Shown: piece after piece, positions 35,596 through 44,600 of the stretch
Layout of the letters: every line of letters starts with the position of its first letter
Numbering within the stretch: the first letter of the stretch is position 1
Assembly: GCA_041737835.1 (NCBI GenBank)
Contig: JBGSQY010000021.1
Length of the DNA stretch: 64,000 bases
Source: Bythopirellula sp041737835
GTDB taxonomy: Bacteria > Planctomycetota > Planctomycetia > Pirellulales > Lacipirellulaceae
Strand: one strand, 5' to 3'
Position numbers and translations under genes: made by a program
The notes under the pieces: model-generated
Told to the model about the DNA's origin: nothing
Database searches by the model: none
The model's input: only the letters and a program-made list of their open reading frames with translations

Positions 35596-37332
35596 TTACT
35601 GAGCGAGAGCAGGTTTAGGCTCAGGTTCTGACGGCTCACGCGAACCCAACAGCGCGATCACCGCTTCGTAGAGCATCATGGCGGCGAGCAGTATGAGCAC
35701 AATTCCGATCCAACCGACGATATCGGACGACATGTGCCACGTTCCGTCGGCCGAGCGAAACTTGCTTAGCGTCATCGAGGCCAGCGCCCAGGTGCTCGTG
35801 AGATACATGAGCAAAGTTGGAATACCGGTCACGATCCAAACCCACCAGGCCCCGCGTGTTCGCCAGAGCCAGACCGTCACGCCGAGCAATGTCAGAGCGG
35901 CGAGCAATTGATTGCTGGCGCCGAAGAGATTCCAAAAAATACGCCAAACCGGCACATTGGGATCACTATGCCCTAGCAAGAAAAAGAGCGGCACTCCTGC
36001 GGTCAGCGCGGTTCCGAGCGCACGACCGCCCCGGCCGTGCCAGCCGGTGAGTTCCTGCAAGATATAGCGGCCCAATCGCGTGCAAACATCGAGCGTGTCG
36101 TAAACAAACGTCGTGAAGGCCATGAGCGCAAAAGTCATCCCCACGGCTCGTGGCAGATGGATGACTTCGAGGAACTTGCCGATCCCTTGGGAAAAGACTT
36201 GATTCGGCCCACCGTTGAGTTGCGGCGAACCGGCTGAAAACATCATCACGCAGCAAAGGGCAATGATCGACACCATCGCTTCCAGAAGCATTGTGCCGTA
36301 GCCGACCACGACGGCGTCGGTTTCCACGCGGAGTTGTTTGGATGTTGTGCCCGACGCGATGAGCGAGTGAAACCCGGAACACGCACCACAGGCGATGGTG
36401 ATGAACAGTAAGGGGAATAAATTGGTCGTAATGCCGTCAGCTCCCGTCACTTGCCAGCCGCGAAACATGGGATATTCGGCAGTTCCACCGCCGAAGGCAA
36501 GACCCACCGCGCCGGCGGCAAGTGCCGCGTACAGAAACCAGCCTCCCAGTTGCCCCCGCGGTTGCAGGAGCAGCCAGACGGGCATCACCCCCGCGATCAA
36601 GCAATAGACGAGAAGAATCACGTCCCAAGTCTTTCGGGCACCGTTGTCGTCTTGGCCTGTCATCGCAGCCAGATCAAAGGGCATATACGGGCCAATAACA
36701 ATTGCACCCGCAACCAACGGCAAAAAGATCGCCAATGCCCACTTTTGCGACAATCCTGCATAGCGCATCGCGAGGCCCATGATCAGCGTGAGCAGCAAGT
36801 ATATGAGCGATGAGCTAGCGATCGCTGCCCCCCCGACGCCGCCTGCTTCCGCGGTGGCCGCACCTACAAACGACGCGGCAGTGACGTCGGTAAACGCCAC
36901 GATGATGTAAATGAGTGCGATCCAAATGAACGAAAGGAACAGTAAATAGGATCGCCGCGACATGTGCTCGCGGACGACTTCGGCAATCGAACGGGCTTTA
37001 TGGCGAATCGAAGCAACCAGGGCCGTGATATCGTGGACGCCGCCGACGAAGATCGAGCCGATCAAAATCCAAAGCAGAGCCGGCAGCCAGCCGAAGGTGA
37101 TCCCAGCGAGAATAGGCCCCACGATAGGTCCCGCGGCAGCAATCGCTGAAAAGTGCTGGGGCAACAGGGCCGACGAGGAGAGCGGCTCGAAGTCGATGCC
37201 ATCCCGCAATTCGACGGCAGGTGTCTTGGTCTTGGGATCAAGCTGCAAGAGCCGTCCCAGCAGTCGGCCGTAGGTGAGATAGGCCACCGTCAACACGACC
37301 GCCGACGGAAGCACGATATAGAGCAGATTCAT
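35596..37332 (-). CDS. cstA: Carbon starvation protein CstA (peptide/pyruvate transporter family)
   Basis: 578 residues, shorter than E. coli CstA (~700), as in many Bacteroidetes and planctomycete forms. At least fourteen hydrophobic segments. Signatures: QHFSAIAAAGPIVGPILAG, GGVHDITALVASIRHKARS, GACSGFHSLIASGTTSKQL, and DTLDVCTRLGRYILQEL. Characterised CstA members import peptides or pyruvate under carbon limitation. ATG at 37332; divergent from trxB. Confidence 0.95.
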   Translation of the reverse strand: MNLLYIVLPSAVVLTVAYLTYGRLLGRLLQLDPKTKTPAVELRDGIDFEPLSSSALLPQHFSAIAAAGPIVGPILAGITFGWLPALLWILIGSIFVGGVHDITALVASIRHKARSIAEVVREHMSRRSYLLFLSFIWIALIYIIVAFTDVTAASFVGAATAEAGGVGGAAIASSSLIYLLLTLIMGLAMRYAGLSQKWALAIFLPLVAGAIVIGPYMPFDLAAMTGQDDNGARKTWDVILLVYCLIAGVMPVWLLLQPRGQLGGWFLYAALAAGAVGLAFGGGTAEYPMFRGWQVTGADGITTNLFPLLFITIACGACSGFHSLIASGTTSKQLRVETDAVVVGYGTMLLEAMVSIIALCCVMMFSAGSPQLNGGPNQVFSQGIGKFLEVIHLPRAVGMTFALMAFTTFVYDTLDVCTRLGRYILQELTGWHGRGGRALGTALTAGVPLFFLLGHSDPNVPVWRIFWNLFGASNQLLAALTLLGVTVWLWRTRGAWWVWIVTGIPTLLMYLTSTWALASMTLSKFRSADGTWHMSSDIVGWIGIVLILLAAMMLYEAVIALLGSREPSEPEPKPALAQ

Positions 37333-37535
37333 GGAGAAGCTTTCACAACGCGAGAAACCGCAGCCAAAAAGTTGCCGCTACTCTACATCATAGCCCGTCG
37401 GGTAGAAACGTCGCAATTTGGCTTGGTTTACGGTTTTCAGTGGCTGGCCTATAATCTTCGCTGCCGAGGGAGCTGCACAATTCGAGACGGTGAGTCGCCC
37501 GGCATCTTGGGATTTCAGAAGTTGAGGAGACTATC

Positions 37536-38582
37536 TTGCCGGAAAAAGTTGTCATCGTTGGAAGTGGACCCTCGGGTTGGACAGCAGCCATTTATGCGGC
37601 CCGCGCGAGCTTGGAACCTGTGCTCTTTGAGGGGGCGATCACGGAAGCTAACCGGTTGCAGGGAACCATGCCGCTGGGGCAGCTCGCTCTTACGACCGAA
37701 GTGGAAAATTATCCCGGCTTTCCCGCGGGCGACTTGAGCCACTATCTGCGTTCGGCCTTGCCGGAAGAGCATCATTGGCTTGCCGATTTGCATCATGGGG
37801 AAGGCTGCTCGGGACCTGAACTGATGCACCTGATGCGTAAGCAGGCCGAGAATTTTGGCACGCGGATCATGACAGATGATATTGTCGACGTCGATTTCAC
37901 GGGTCAACCGTTTAAGCTCAAATCGCTTGAAGGCCAAGAAATCGAAGCTTATTCAGTGATCATCGCCACGGGGGCCCGGGCGAATTATCTTGGCTTGCCC
38001 TCGGAGGAACGCTTCAAGAACGCTGGCGTGAGTGCCTGTGCCGTGTGCGATGGTGCATTGCCACGTTTCCGTAACAAGCCGGTGGTGGTTGTCGGTGGCG
38101 GCGACTCGGCCGTGGAAGAGGCTGATTATCTTTCCAAGTTCGCCAGCGTCGTTCACCTCGTACATCGCCGCGACGAATTGCGGGCCTCGAAGATCATGGC
38201 CGAGCGAGCCAAGAACAACAAGAAGATCGATATCGTGTGGAACAGCGCCGTTGAGGAAATTCTGGGCGACGACAAAAACGGAGTGACCGGCGTGCGGCTG
38301 GTTTCGACCATCGACGACAAGAAAACGGAAAAAGAAATCGCCGGCGCGTTCATGGCGATCGGTCATACACCCAATACGAGGTTCCTCGAAGGCAAACTCG
38401 AGATGACCCCCAAGAAGTACCTCAAATGGACCGTGCCGTTCCGCACGAATACCAGCGTGGAAGGCGTGTTTGCTGCGGGGGACGTAGCTGACGACTACTA
38501 TCGCCAAGCGGTGACCGCCGCCGGGTCGGGATGCATGTCGGCATTGGATGCCGAACGTTGGTTGGCCGCGAAGGGTCTGTAG
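37536..38582 (+). CDS. trxB: Thioredoxin reductase
   Basis: 348 residues from a TTG at 37536, supported by AGGAG 6 nt upstream and the FAD-binding start VVIVGSGPSGWTAAIYAARA directly after. Reduces thioredoxin with NADPH. The redox disulfide is CAVC (usual CATC) within VSACAVCDGALP; the NADPH fold reads VVVVGGGDSAVEEADYLSKF with HRRDELRASK; the FAD closure is GVFAAGDVADDYYRQAVTAAG. Slightly longer than E. coli TrxB because of an insert about 60-85 (LPEEHHWLADLHHGEG). Confidence 0.95.
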   Translation: MPEKVVIVGSGPSGWTAAIYAARASLEPVLFEGAITEANRLQGTMPLGQLALTTEVENYPGFPAGDLSHYLRSALPEEHHWLADLHHGEGCSGPELMHLMRKQAENFGTRIMTDDIVDVDFTGQPFKLKSLEGQEIEAYSVIIATGARANYLGLPSEERFKNAGVSACAVCDGALPRFRNKPVVVVGGGDSAVEEADYLSKFASVVHLVHRRDELRASKIMAERAKNNKKIDIVWNSAVEEILGDDKNGVTGVRLVSTIDDKKTEKEIAGAFMAIGHTPNTRFLEGKLEMTPKKYLKWTVPFRTNTSVEGVFAAGDVADDYYRQAVTAAGSGCMSALDAERWLAAKGL

Positions 38583-38637
38583 AGCGATTCAGTATTCACA
38601 GTCCTCAAAGGGGCGATGGACAATCGCTATATCGACG

Positions 38638-39159
38638 ATGGATGCGCCGCTTAATCCGGTAGGAGAATATGTTGCCGAGCAGGTATGTAGTCCCGCTCGC
38701 ATCGCGGAGTTGATCGAGCAAATTGCTTCGGCCCCTGCGGAACTGCGGAAGGCTGTTGCCGGGCTATCGGAATCTCAACTCGACACGCTGTATCGCAACT
38801 GGTCGGTTCGGCAGATTGTCCATCATTTGGCCGACAGTCATGTGAACAGCTACATTCGCTTCAAATGGGCTTTGACCGAGGATCAACCCACGATCAAGGC
38901 TTATTTTGAAGATCGCTGGGTCGCACTGGCAGATTCCAAGCATGGCGAGATAGCGGCGCCGCTCGCGTTGTTCGACGCGATTCATGCTCGTTGGGTACAG
39001 CTTTTGAAGTCGATGGACTACGGCGATTTTGAGAAGTCGTTCATCCATCCCGAGACGTCGCAGCAAGTCACATTGAAATCAGCCCTTTGCTATTATCCGT
39101 GGCATAGCCGCCATCACACGGGACAAATTCTTTGGCTCCGCCAGCAGCACGGCTGGTAA
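38638..39159 (+). CDS. DinB/YfiT-type putative metal-dependent protein
   Basis: 173 residues from the ATG at 38638. Matches the YfiT/bacillithiol-transferase-like DinB fold: a four-helix bundle with metal-ligand His in VRQIVHHLADSHVNSYIRFK and in YYPWHSRHHTGQI. FKWALTEDQPTIKAY and DRWVALADS are family blocks. Family members are thiol S-transferases or hydrolases; substrate unknown, since bacillithiol use is not shown here. It follows trxB by 55 bp and precedes asnS by 19 bp. Confidence 0.88.
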   Translation: MDAPLNPVGEYVAEQVCSPARIAELIEQIASAPAELRKAVAGLSESQLDTLYRNWSVRQIVHHLADSHVNSYIRFKWALTEDQPTIKAYFEDRWVALADSKHGEIAAPLALFDAIHARWVQLLKSMDYGDFEKSFIHPETSQQVTLKSALCYYPWHSRHHTGQILWLRQQHGW

Positions 39160-39178
39160 CTACGATTGGGAAGGATCC

Positions 39179-40588
39179 ATGAAAAAACTTTCGGTACGCG
39201 AAGCGCGTGATGCCAAGTCGGTAGGACAAAACGTCTTGATCCAAGGTTGGATTCGCACACGTCGCGATAGTGGCGGCGGCTTCAGCTTTTTGGAGATTAA
39301 CGACGGCACGTGTTTGAACAATATCCAAGTGATCGCCGACGGCACGCTCGCAAACTACGAGACCGACGTTAAAAAACTTGGCGCGGGGGCAAGCGTTTCG
39401 GTTCGTGGCGAGATCAAACCTTCCAACGGCAAGGGCCAGGCGACCGAACTCTATGCCAGTGAAATTATTGTTCACGGCTGGGCCGATCCCGACGAGTATC
39501 CGCTGCAAAAGAAGCGGCACACGATGGAAAAGCTCCGCGAATGGGCCCATCTACGGCCGCGCACGAATACCTTTGGCGCGGTGATGCGCGTGCGAAATCG
39601 CATTTGCCGTTCGATTCACGATTTCTTTCAAGAAGAAGGTTTTCTGTACATTCACACGCCGATCATCACGGCGAGCGACTGTGAAGGGGCCGGCGAGATG
39701 TTTCGCGTGACGACGCTCGACCCGGCGAATGTGCCGCGCAAAGCGGACGGCGCGGTTGATTTCGAGCAGGATTTTTTTGATCGTCCCGCGTATCTCACCG
39801 TGTCGGGGCAGTTAGAAGGTGAAATCTACGCCACGGCACTCGGCAAGATTTATACCTTCGGGCCCACGTTCCGCGCGGAGAATTCCAACACCTCACGGCA
39901 TTTGGCCGAGTTTTGGATGATCGAACCGGAAGCCGCCTTTTTCGAGTTGACCGACAACATGGACCTCGCCGAGCGGTTCCTCAAACGGATCGTCAACGAC
40001 GTACTCGCCGACTGCGACGAGGATATGCAATTCTTCCACGAGCGAATCGACAACACGGTGCTCGATAGCCTTAAGACAATCGCGGGCAAACATTTCCAGC
40101 GGCTGAGCTATACCCAAGCCATCGAGATCCTGGAGAAGTCCGGCGAGACGTTTGAATATCCCATCTCCTGGGGCACCGATTTGCAGGCCGAACACGAGCG
40201 ATTCATCACCGAGAAATATCTGCAAGCGCCGGTGATCCTGCACGACTATCCAGCGGCGATTAAGCCGTTCTATATGAAAGTGAACGACGAAACCCCCGAC
40301 GTGCCGGGCCGAACCGTACGGGCAATGGATGTGCTTGTGCCACGGGTGGGTGAAATCATCGGTGGCAGTCAGCGCGAAGATCGGCTCGATGTGTTGCTCG
40401 CGCGGATGGCCGAGCAGGGGCTCAACCCTGACGATTATTGGTGGTACATCGAGCTACGAAAGTTTGGCTCGGTGCCGCACTCGGGTTTCGGCTTAGGCCT
40501 GGAACGCATGGTTCAAGCAGTGACCGGTATGGCGAACATTCGGGACGTGATTCCGTTTCCGAGAACACCGGGGAACGCGGAGTTTTAG
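39179..40588 (+). CDS. asnS: Asparaginyl-tRNA synthetase
   Basis: 469 residues, class IIb. N-terminal OB-fold anticodon domain about 15-110 (VLIQGWIRTRRDSGGGFSFL), then the catalytic core: motif 2 FRAENSNTSRHLAEFWMIEPE, and motif 3 GFGLGLERMVQAVTGMANIRDVIPFPR in two parts. GEIIGGSQREDR and YWWYIELRKFG favour Asn over Asp specificity, as does the lack of an Asp-RS insertion. Charges tRNA-Asn. ATG at 39179, after GGAAGGATCC. Confidence 0.96.
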   Translation: MKKLSVREARDAKSVGQNVLIQGWIRTRRDSGGGFSFLEINDGTCLNNIQVIADGTLANYETDVKKLGAGASVSVRGEIKPSNGKGQATELYASEIIVHGWADPDEYPLQKKRHTMEKLREWAHLRPRTNTFGAVMRVRNRICRSIHDFFQEEGFLYIHTPIITASDCEGAGEMFRVTTLDPANVPRKADGAVDFEQDFFDRPAYLTVSGQLEGEIYATALGKIYTFGPTFRAENSNTSRHLAEFWMIEPEAAFFELTDNMDLAERFLKRIVNDVLADCDEDMQFFHERIDNTVLDSLKTIAGKHFQRLSYTQAIEILEKSGETFEYPISWGTDLQAEHERFITEKYLQAPVILHDYPAAIKPFYMKVNDETPDVPGRTVRAMDVLVPRVGEIIGGSQREDRLDVLLARMAEQGLNPDDYWWYIELRKFGSVPHSGFGLGLERMVQAVTGMANIRDVIPFPRTPGNAEF

Positions 40589-40600
40589 GAAGAGGGGTTA

Positions 40601-40667
40601 AACCACAAAGGCACGAAGTACACCAAGCAAAAATGAATTACTTGGTGTACTTCGTGCCTTTGTGGTT
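40601..40667. terminator. Perfect 27-bp hairpin between convergent genes
   Basis: Arms 40601-40627 and 40641-40667 are exact complements over 27 bp with a 13-nt A-rich loop. It fills the gap between the asnS stop (40588) and the opposing gene's stop (40675), so it can terminate both. Arm sequence (AACCACAAAGGCACG...) belongs to the same family as 27149-27180. Confidence 0.75.
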
Positions 40668-40674
40668 GGATGAA

Positions 40675-41694
40675 CTACGCCGCGTTCACGCGCCGGGGAT
40701 TGCGGTACAACACCTCGGCCAGCAACTCGGGTGAGCCGCGAAAGCCATCGCGTTCGTAGTGCCACTTGTCGTGGGTTGGAACCCAATCGTTTTCCAGTGG
40801 CCAGGGATCAAATGGTTGATAGCCCAAGGCTTGCGCGAGCTTAGTAGAATTCATTGAAACATCGCCCGCTCGCGGGGGAATAGGGCCCGCCTCAATTCGA
40901 GGACAACCCATCAATAAGTGCGGATCGTACCCGCCCACACGATTGATGACCTGCGCGATTTGATAGAGAGATAACCGTCGTGGCGCTCCCGCGTGATAGA
41001 GGCCAGCAAGATCGTTGCTGAGTAATGTTTCGTAAACATGATTCAGGCAATCGGTGTAGGTGGGCGTACGAACTTCATCGAAATAAAGCGTGGCGGGGCG
41101 GCCCTTGGCAAACCGGGATTGAATCCAGTCGATGGCCCCCGCGTGGCCATTGAAACTCACGCCCATGGGGAGCGAAATTCGCAACGTGCAGGCCGCGGGA
41201 GCGCAGTCAAACAAAAGCTGCTCGGCGGCTACCATGGTCGTGCCGTAGACGGTGACAGGATCGGTGCGATCCGTTTCAAAATGGCCGGGCCAATCGATGG
41301 GCTTGCAATCGCGACCACCGAACACAAGATCGATTGACGTATGCACGAGTCGAACTTGCCGCTCAACGACAATCGAAAGCAGCGTGATCATTCCTTCGAC
41401 ATTCGTTCGCCAGGCGAGCCGCGAATCGAGTTCGCACGATTTCAAAGCACAATTGCCGGCGCAGTTCAGCACGGCGCGAAATTGATGCTGATCGAACAAT
41501 CGCTCAAGTCCAGCACGGTCTTCGGCGTTGCAGGCGATGATTCCTGGCCCCGACAGGGGCCAATTGTCTTCCTGCCGGATGCCGATAACCTGGCCTGGGT
41601 AACGCTGCTGAAAATAGGCGAGCGCATTGTAACCCGGCACGCCGGCAATGCCGGTGATCAGCAAGGGCAGGGGGAATTCGTTCGATTCACGCAT
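40675..41694 (-). CDS. dTDP-4-dehydrorhamnose-reductase-like NAD(P)-binding protein
   Basis: 339 residues with an extended short-chain dehydrogenase fold: LLITGIAGVPGYNALAYF (Rossmann GxxGxxG variant), VLNCAGNCALKSCELD, and STDIxFDG-like HTSIDLVFGG. The usual catalytic Y-x-x-x-K is YGTTMVAAEQ, with Met in place of Lys, so reductase activity is doubtful; non-enzymatic relatives exist (such as MAT2B). Its C terminus has MNSTKLAQALGYQPFDPWPL. No rml or capsule genes adjoin it; kdsB is the next gene on the strand. Confidence 0.75.
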   Translation of the reverse strand: MRESNEFPLPLLITGIAGVPGYNALAYFQQRYPGQVIGIRQEDNWPLSGPGIIACNAEDRAGLERLFDQHQFRAVLNCAGNCALKSCELDSRLAWRTNVEGMITLLSIVVERQVRLVHTSIDLVFGGRDCKPIDWPGHFETDRTDPVTVYGTTMVAAEQLLFDCAPAACTLRISLPMGVSFNGHAGAIDWIQSRFAKGRPATLYFDEVRTPTYTDCLNHVYETLLSNDLAGLYHAGAPRRLSLYQIAQVINRVGGYDPHLLMGCPRIEAGPIPPRAGDVSMNSTKLAQALGYQPFDPWPLENDWVPTHDKWHYERDGFRGSPELLAEVLYRNPRRVNAA

Positions 41695-41730
41695 GGGCTA
41701 ATTATAGCCCATGCCGTCGGCGAACGTCAT

Positions 41731-42513
41731 CTAGGCCGCGAGCCGCTGGCGGCGTTGTCTTTCGACGAAGGCGGCGTAATCGGCCGGGGTGTCGATGCCG
41801 CGGGTGGGCTGGGCGATCTCACCGATCAGGATCGTTTCGTCTTGCTCGAGAATTCGGAGTTGTTCGAGCTTTTCGATCTGCTCGGTCTGGCCCATCGGCA
41901 GGCTGGCAAACCGCAGCAACAGGTCGCGGCGGTAGGCGTAGATGCCGATGTGCTGGAAAAAAGTGGCTGGTGAGGATGTGAGCATGTCGTCCCGCCATTC
42001 GCGGGGATGAGGAATCGGACTGCGGCTGAAATACATGGCCCGCCCGGCGTTATCGAAGACCACTTTCACGCACGCGGGATCTTCCAAAGCTTCGCGACTG
42101 CGAATCGGCGTGGCCAAGGTTGCCATCGTGGCGGCAGGATTCTGCTGCAAAAGCATAACCAAGCGGTCGATGGCCCGCGGATCAATTTCCGGCTCGTCTC
42201 CCTGCAAATTAACGATAATTTCCGCCCACGGAATGAATCTGGCCACTTCGGCAACCCGGTCGGTGCCACTGGGGCAGTCGGGGTTGGTCAGAATCGCGCG
42301 CCCGCCAAAGCGCTGAACCTCGTGAGCGATTTCGCGATCATCGGTGGCGATGAGAATGGCCTCTGGCAATGTTGCCCGACAGGCGGCTTCATAGGTGTGC
42401 TGAAGAACCGTTTTCCCGGTGTCCTTGAGCAGCATTTTGTCCGGCAGCCGCGTCGAACGGCGGCGAGCGGGGATCACCAACAAGCACTTTTCACTTTCCA
42501 TGGGACATGACAT
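41731..42513 (-). CDS. kdsB: 3-deoxy-manno-octulosonate cytidylyltransferase
   Basis: 260 residues from the ATG at 42513, which follows CGGAGA by 6 nt; ATG at 42501 is an alternative. Activates Kdo as CMP-Kdo for the LPS inner core. Signatures: VIPARRRSTRLPDKMLL, TNPDCPSGTDRVAEV, IIVNLQGDEPEIDP, and FFQHIGIYAYRRDLLLRF. Length normal (~250). It is divergent from glmS; both feed envelope sugar synthesis. Confidence 0.96.
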   Translation of the reverse strand: MSCPMESEKCLLVIPARRRSTRLPDKMLLKDTGKTVLQHTYEAACRATLPEAILIATDDREIAHEVQRFGGRAILTNPDCPSGTDRVAEVARFIPWAEIIVNLQGDEPEIDPRAIDRLVMLLQQNPAATMATLATPIRSREALEDPACVKVVFDNAGRAMYFSRSPIPHPREWRDDMLTSSPATFFQHIGIYAYRRDLLLRFASLPMGQTEQIEKLEQLRILEQDETILIGEIAQPTRGIDTPADYAAFVERQRRQRLAA

Positions 42514-42701
42514 AGAATTTCTCCGGCAGGGCCAAAAATCGCGGCTCCTAAATACCAAAACTGCCGCGTTAGCTCCACGTCAGTCCGTGGGCTGGTTTCT
42601 TATCTCCGTGGCCGGAATTCGCCCAAAATGCTATCTTGAATGTCGCCACGACTGCTGGCATGGTTGCTAGCAGTCTACGACCGTTGGAAGGAAGTCGTTC
42701 T

Positions 42702-44567
42702 ATGTGCGGAATAGTCGGTTACGTCGGATTCGCGGACGCGAGTGAGTACTTGCTCGAAGGCTTGCGCCGCTTGGAATATCGCGGTTACGATAGCTCGGGC
42801 ATCGCCACGCTCGAAGATGGCGAGATAGCAATCGATAAAGCCGCTGGCCGAGTCGACGAGTTGGCCAACCTGCTGAAGCGGCACGCACACAAAGGTTCAA
42901 TTGGCATCGGTCACACCCGCTGGGCCACGCATGGCCCGGCAAACGATGTAAATGCTCACCCGCACATGGGTGGCGACTGTATGTTGGCCATGGTTCACAA
43001 CGGCGTGATCGAAAATTTCCGTGCGATCAAAGAGCGGCTCATCGAGAAGGGCTGCGAATTTCGTTCGGCCACTGACACCGAAGTGGTCGCACAGCTAGTG
43101 GCTTACGAGCTGGATAAAGTTTCTGACACCGTGCTGGAAAGCGAAGATCCTTATGCCCCGTTGATTACCGCAGTGCAGAAATCGCTGGCCAAGCTACGCG
43201 GGACTTACGGCCTCGCAATGGTGTTTCGCGATTGGCCAAACGTAATTGTCGCAGCACGGCTTGGCAGTCCGCTGGTGATTGGCGTCGGCGACGGCGAAAA
43301 CTTTATCGCGAGCGACGGTTCTCCCTTGGCGGGTCGCACGAACAAGATTGTGTATCTGGCCGACCATGAGATCGCGCTGGTCACCTCTGATTCGATCCGC
43401 GTGATTCACCGCGATTCAGGCGACGTGGTTCACGACGTGCAAGCCCTCGATATCGAAGCGGCCGACATGGATCTCAACGGCTTTCCCCATTACATGCTCA
43501 AGGAAATCTATGAGCAGCCCGAAACGATTCGCAACGCGATGCGCGGTCGTTTGGACAAAGACTCGGCCACGGCAGTGTTTGGCGGGTTAAATCTCACGGC
43601 AAATCAATTGCAATCGGTAAAGCGGTTTGTGCTGACGGCATGCGGCACGAGTTGGCATTCGGCGCTTGTGGGTGAGTACATGATTGAAGCCTTGGCGCGA
43701 ATTCCCGTCGAAGTGGAATATGCCAGCGAACTGCGCTATCGCAATCCGCCGCTTGATAATCAGACCCTGTTTTTTGCCTTGACCCAAAGTGGCGAAACAA
43801 TTGATACCTTGGCCGCGCTTCGCGAGATGAAGCGCAAAGGGCATCCCACGATGGCGATTTGCAACGTCGTGGGGAGCAGCATTGCCCGTGAAGCGGACGG
43901 CGGCATCTATCTGCATGCCGGGCAAGAAATCGGCGTGGCGTCGACCAAGGCCTTTACCGCGCAGTGCGTGGTGTTGTCGCTCCTGGCGTTGTATTTCGGC
44001 CGGTTGCACCATTTGAGCTACGAAAGCGGACTGCGAATTATCGAAGAGCTTGAGCAGCTTCCAGGCCAAGTGGAACGCGCGTTGGAAACCAACGAAGTGA
44101 CCCGGCGGATTGCCGAGAAGTATGCCGACTGCAACAACTTCTTGTATCTTGGCCGGCAGTACAATTTCCCCACTGCCTTGGAAGGGGCCCTCAAGCTCAA
44201 GGAAATCAGCTACATCCATGCCGAGGGCTATCCCGCGGCTGAGATGAAGCATGGTCCCATCGCGCTTGTCGATGAACATACGCCTAGCGTGTTTATCGTT
44301 CCTCAAGGTCCGGTATACGACAAAGTGCTGGCAAATGTCGAGGAAATCAAAGCCCGCGGCGGCCCAGTCATCGCGGTGATTGATGACGATGATTCGCGCG
44401 TGGCTCAACTTGCCGATGACGTGATTTACATTCCCCCCGTGACGGAGTTACTGCAACCGATTGTCGCCGCGGTACCGCTTCAACTGTTGGCGTACCACAT
44501 GGCCGTTGTCCGCGGTTGCGACGTCGATAAGCCGCGGAATTTGGCCAAGAGCGTCACGGTGGAATAG
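42702..44567 (+). CDS. glmS: Glutamine-fructose-6-phosphate aminotransferase (isomerising)
   Basis: 621 residues from the ATG at 42702, after GGAAGGAAG; processing exposes Cys2 (MCGIVGYVG), the glutaminase nucleophile. Makes glucosamine-6-phosphate for peptidoglycan and LPS. N half: LRRLEYRGYDSSGIA, GHTRWATHGPAN, NAHPH and HNGVIENF. C half has two SIS domains: TACGTSWHSALVG, FALTQSGETIDTLAAL, STKAFTAQ, and LGRQYNFPTALEGALKLKE and VTVE at the end. No glmS ribozyme core was recognised upstream. Confidence 0.97.
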   Translation: MCGIVGYVGFADASEYLLEGLRRLEYRGYDSSGIATLEDGEIAIDKAAGRVDELANLLKRHAHKGSIGIGHTRWATHGPANDVNAHPHMGGDCMLAMVHNGVIENFRAIKERLIEKGCEFRSATDTEVVAQLVAYELDKVSDTVLESEDPYAPLITAVQKSLAKLRGTYGLAMVFRDWPNVIVAARLGSPLVIGVGDGENFIASDGSPLAGRTNKIVYLADHEIALVTSDSIRVIHRDSGDVVHDVQALDIEAADMDLNGFPHYMLKEIYEQPETIRNAMRGRLDKDSATAVFGGLNLTANQLQSVKRFVLTACGTSWHSALVGEYMIEALARIPVEVEYASELRYRNPPLDNQTLFFALTQSGETIDTLAALREMKRKGHPTMAICNVVGSSIAREADGGIYLHAGQEIGVASTKAFTAQCVVLSLLALYFGRLHHLSYESGLRIIEELEQLPGQVERALETNEVTRRIAEKYADCNNFLYLGRQYNFPTALEGALKLKEISYIHAEGYPAAEMKHGPIALVDEHTPSVFIVPQGPVYDKVLANVEEIKARGGPVIAVIDDDDSRVAQLADDVIYIPPVTELLQPIVAAVPLQLLAYHMAVVRGCDVDKPRNLAKSVTVE

Positions 44568-44600
44568 TTAGCCAGCTTCGTCCCGATGCCGTTGGGGCCA

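Noticed and set aside
42559..42701. glmS ribozyme upstream of glmS
   Set aside because: The 143-bp gap is shared with divergent kdsB and no ribozyme core was recognisable.
43587..44408. 273-residue minus-strand frame
   Set aside because: Antisense to glmS.
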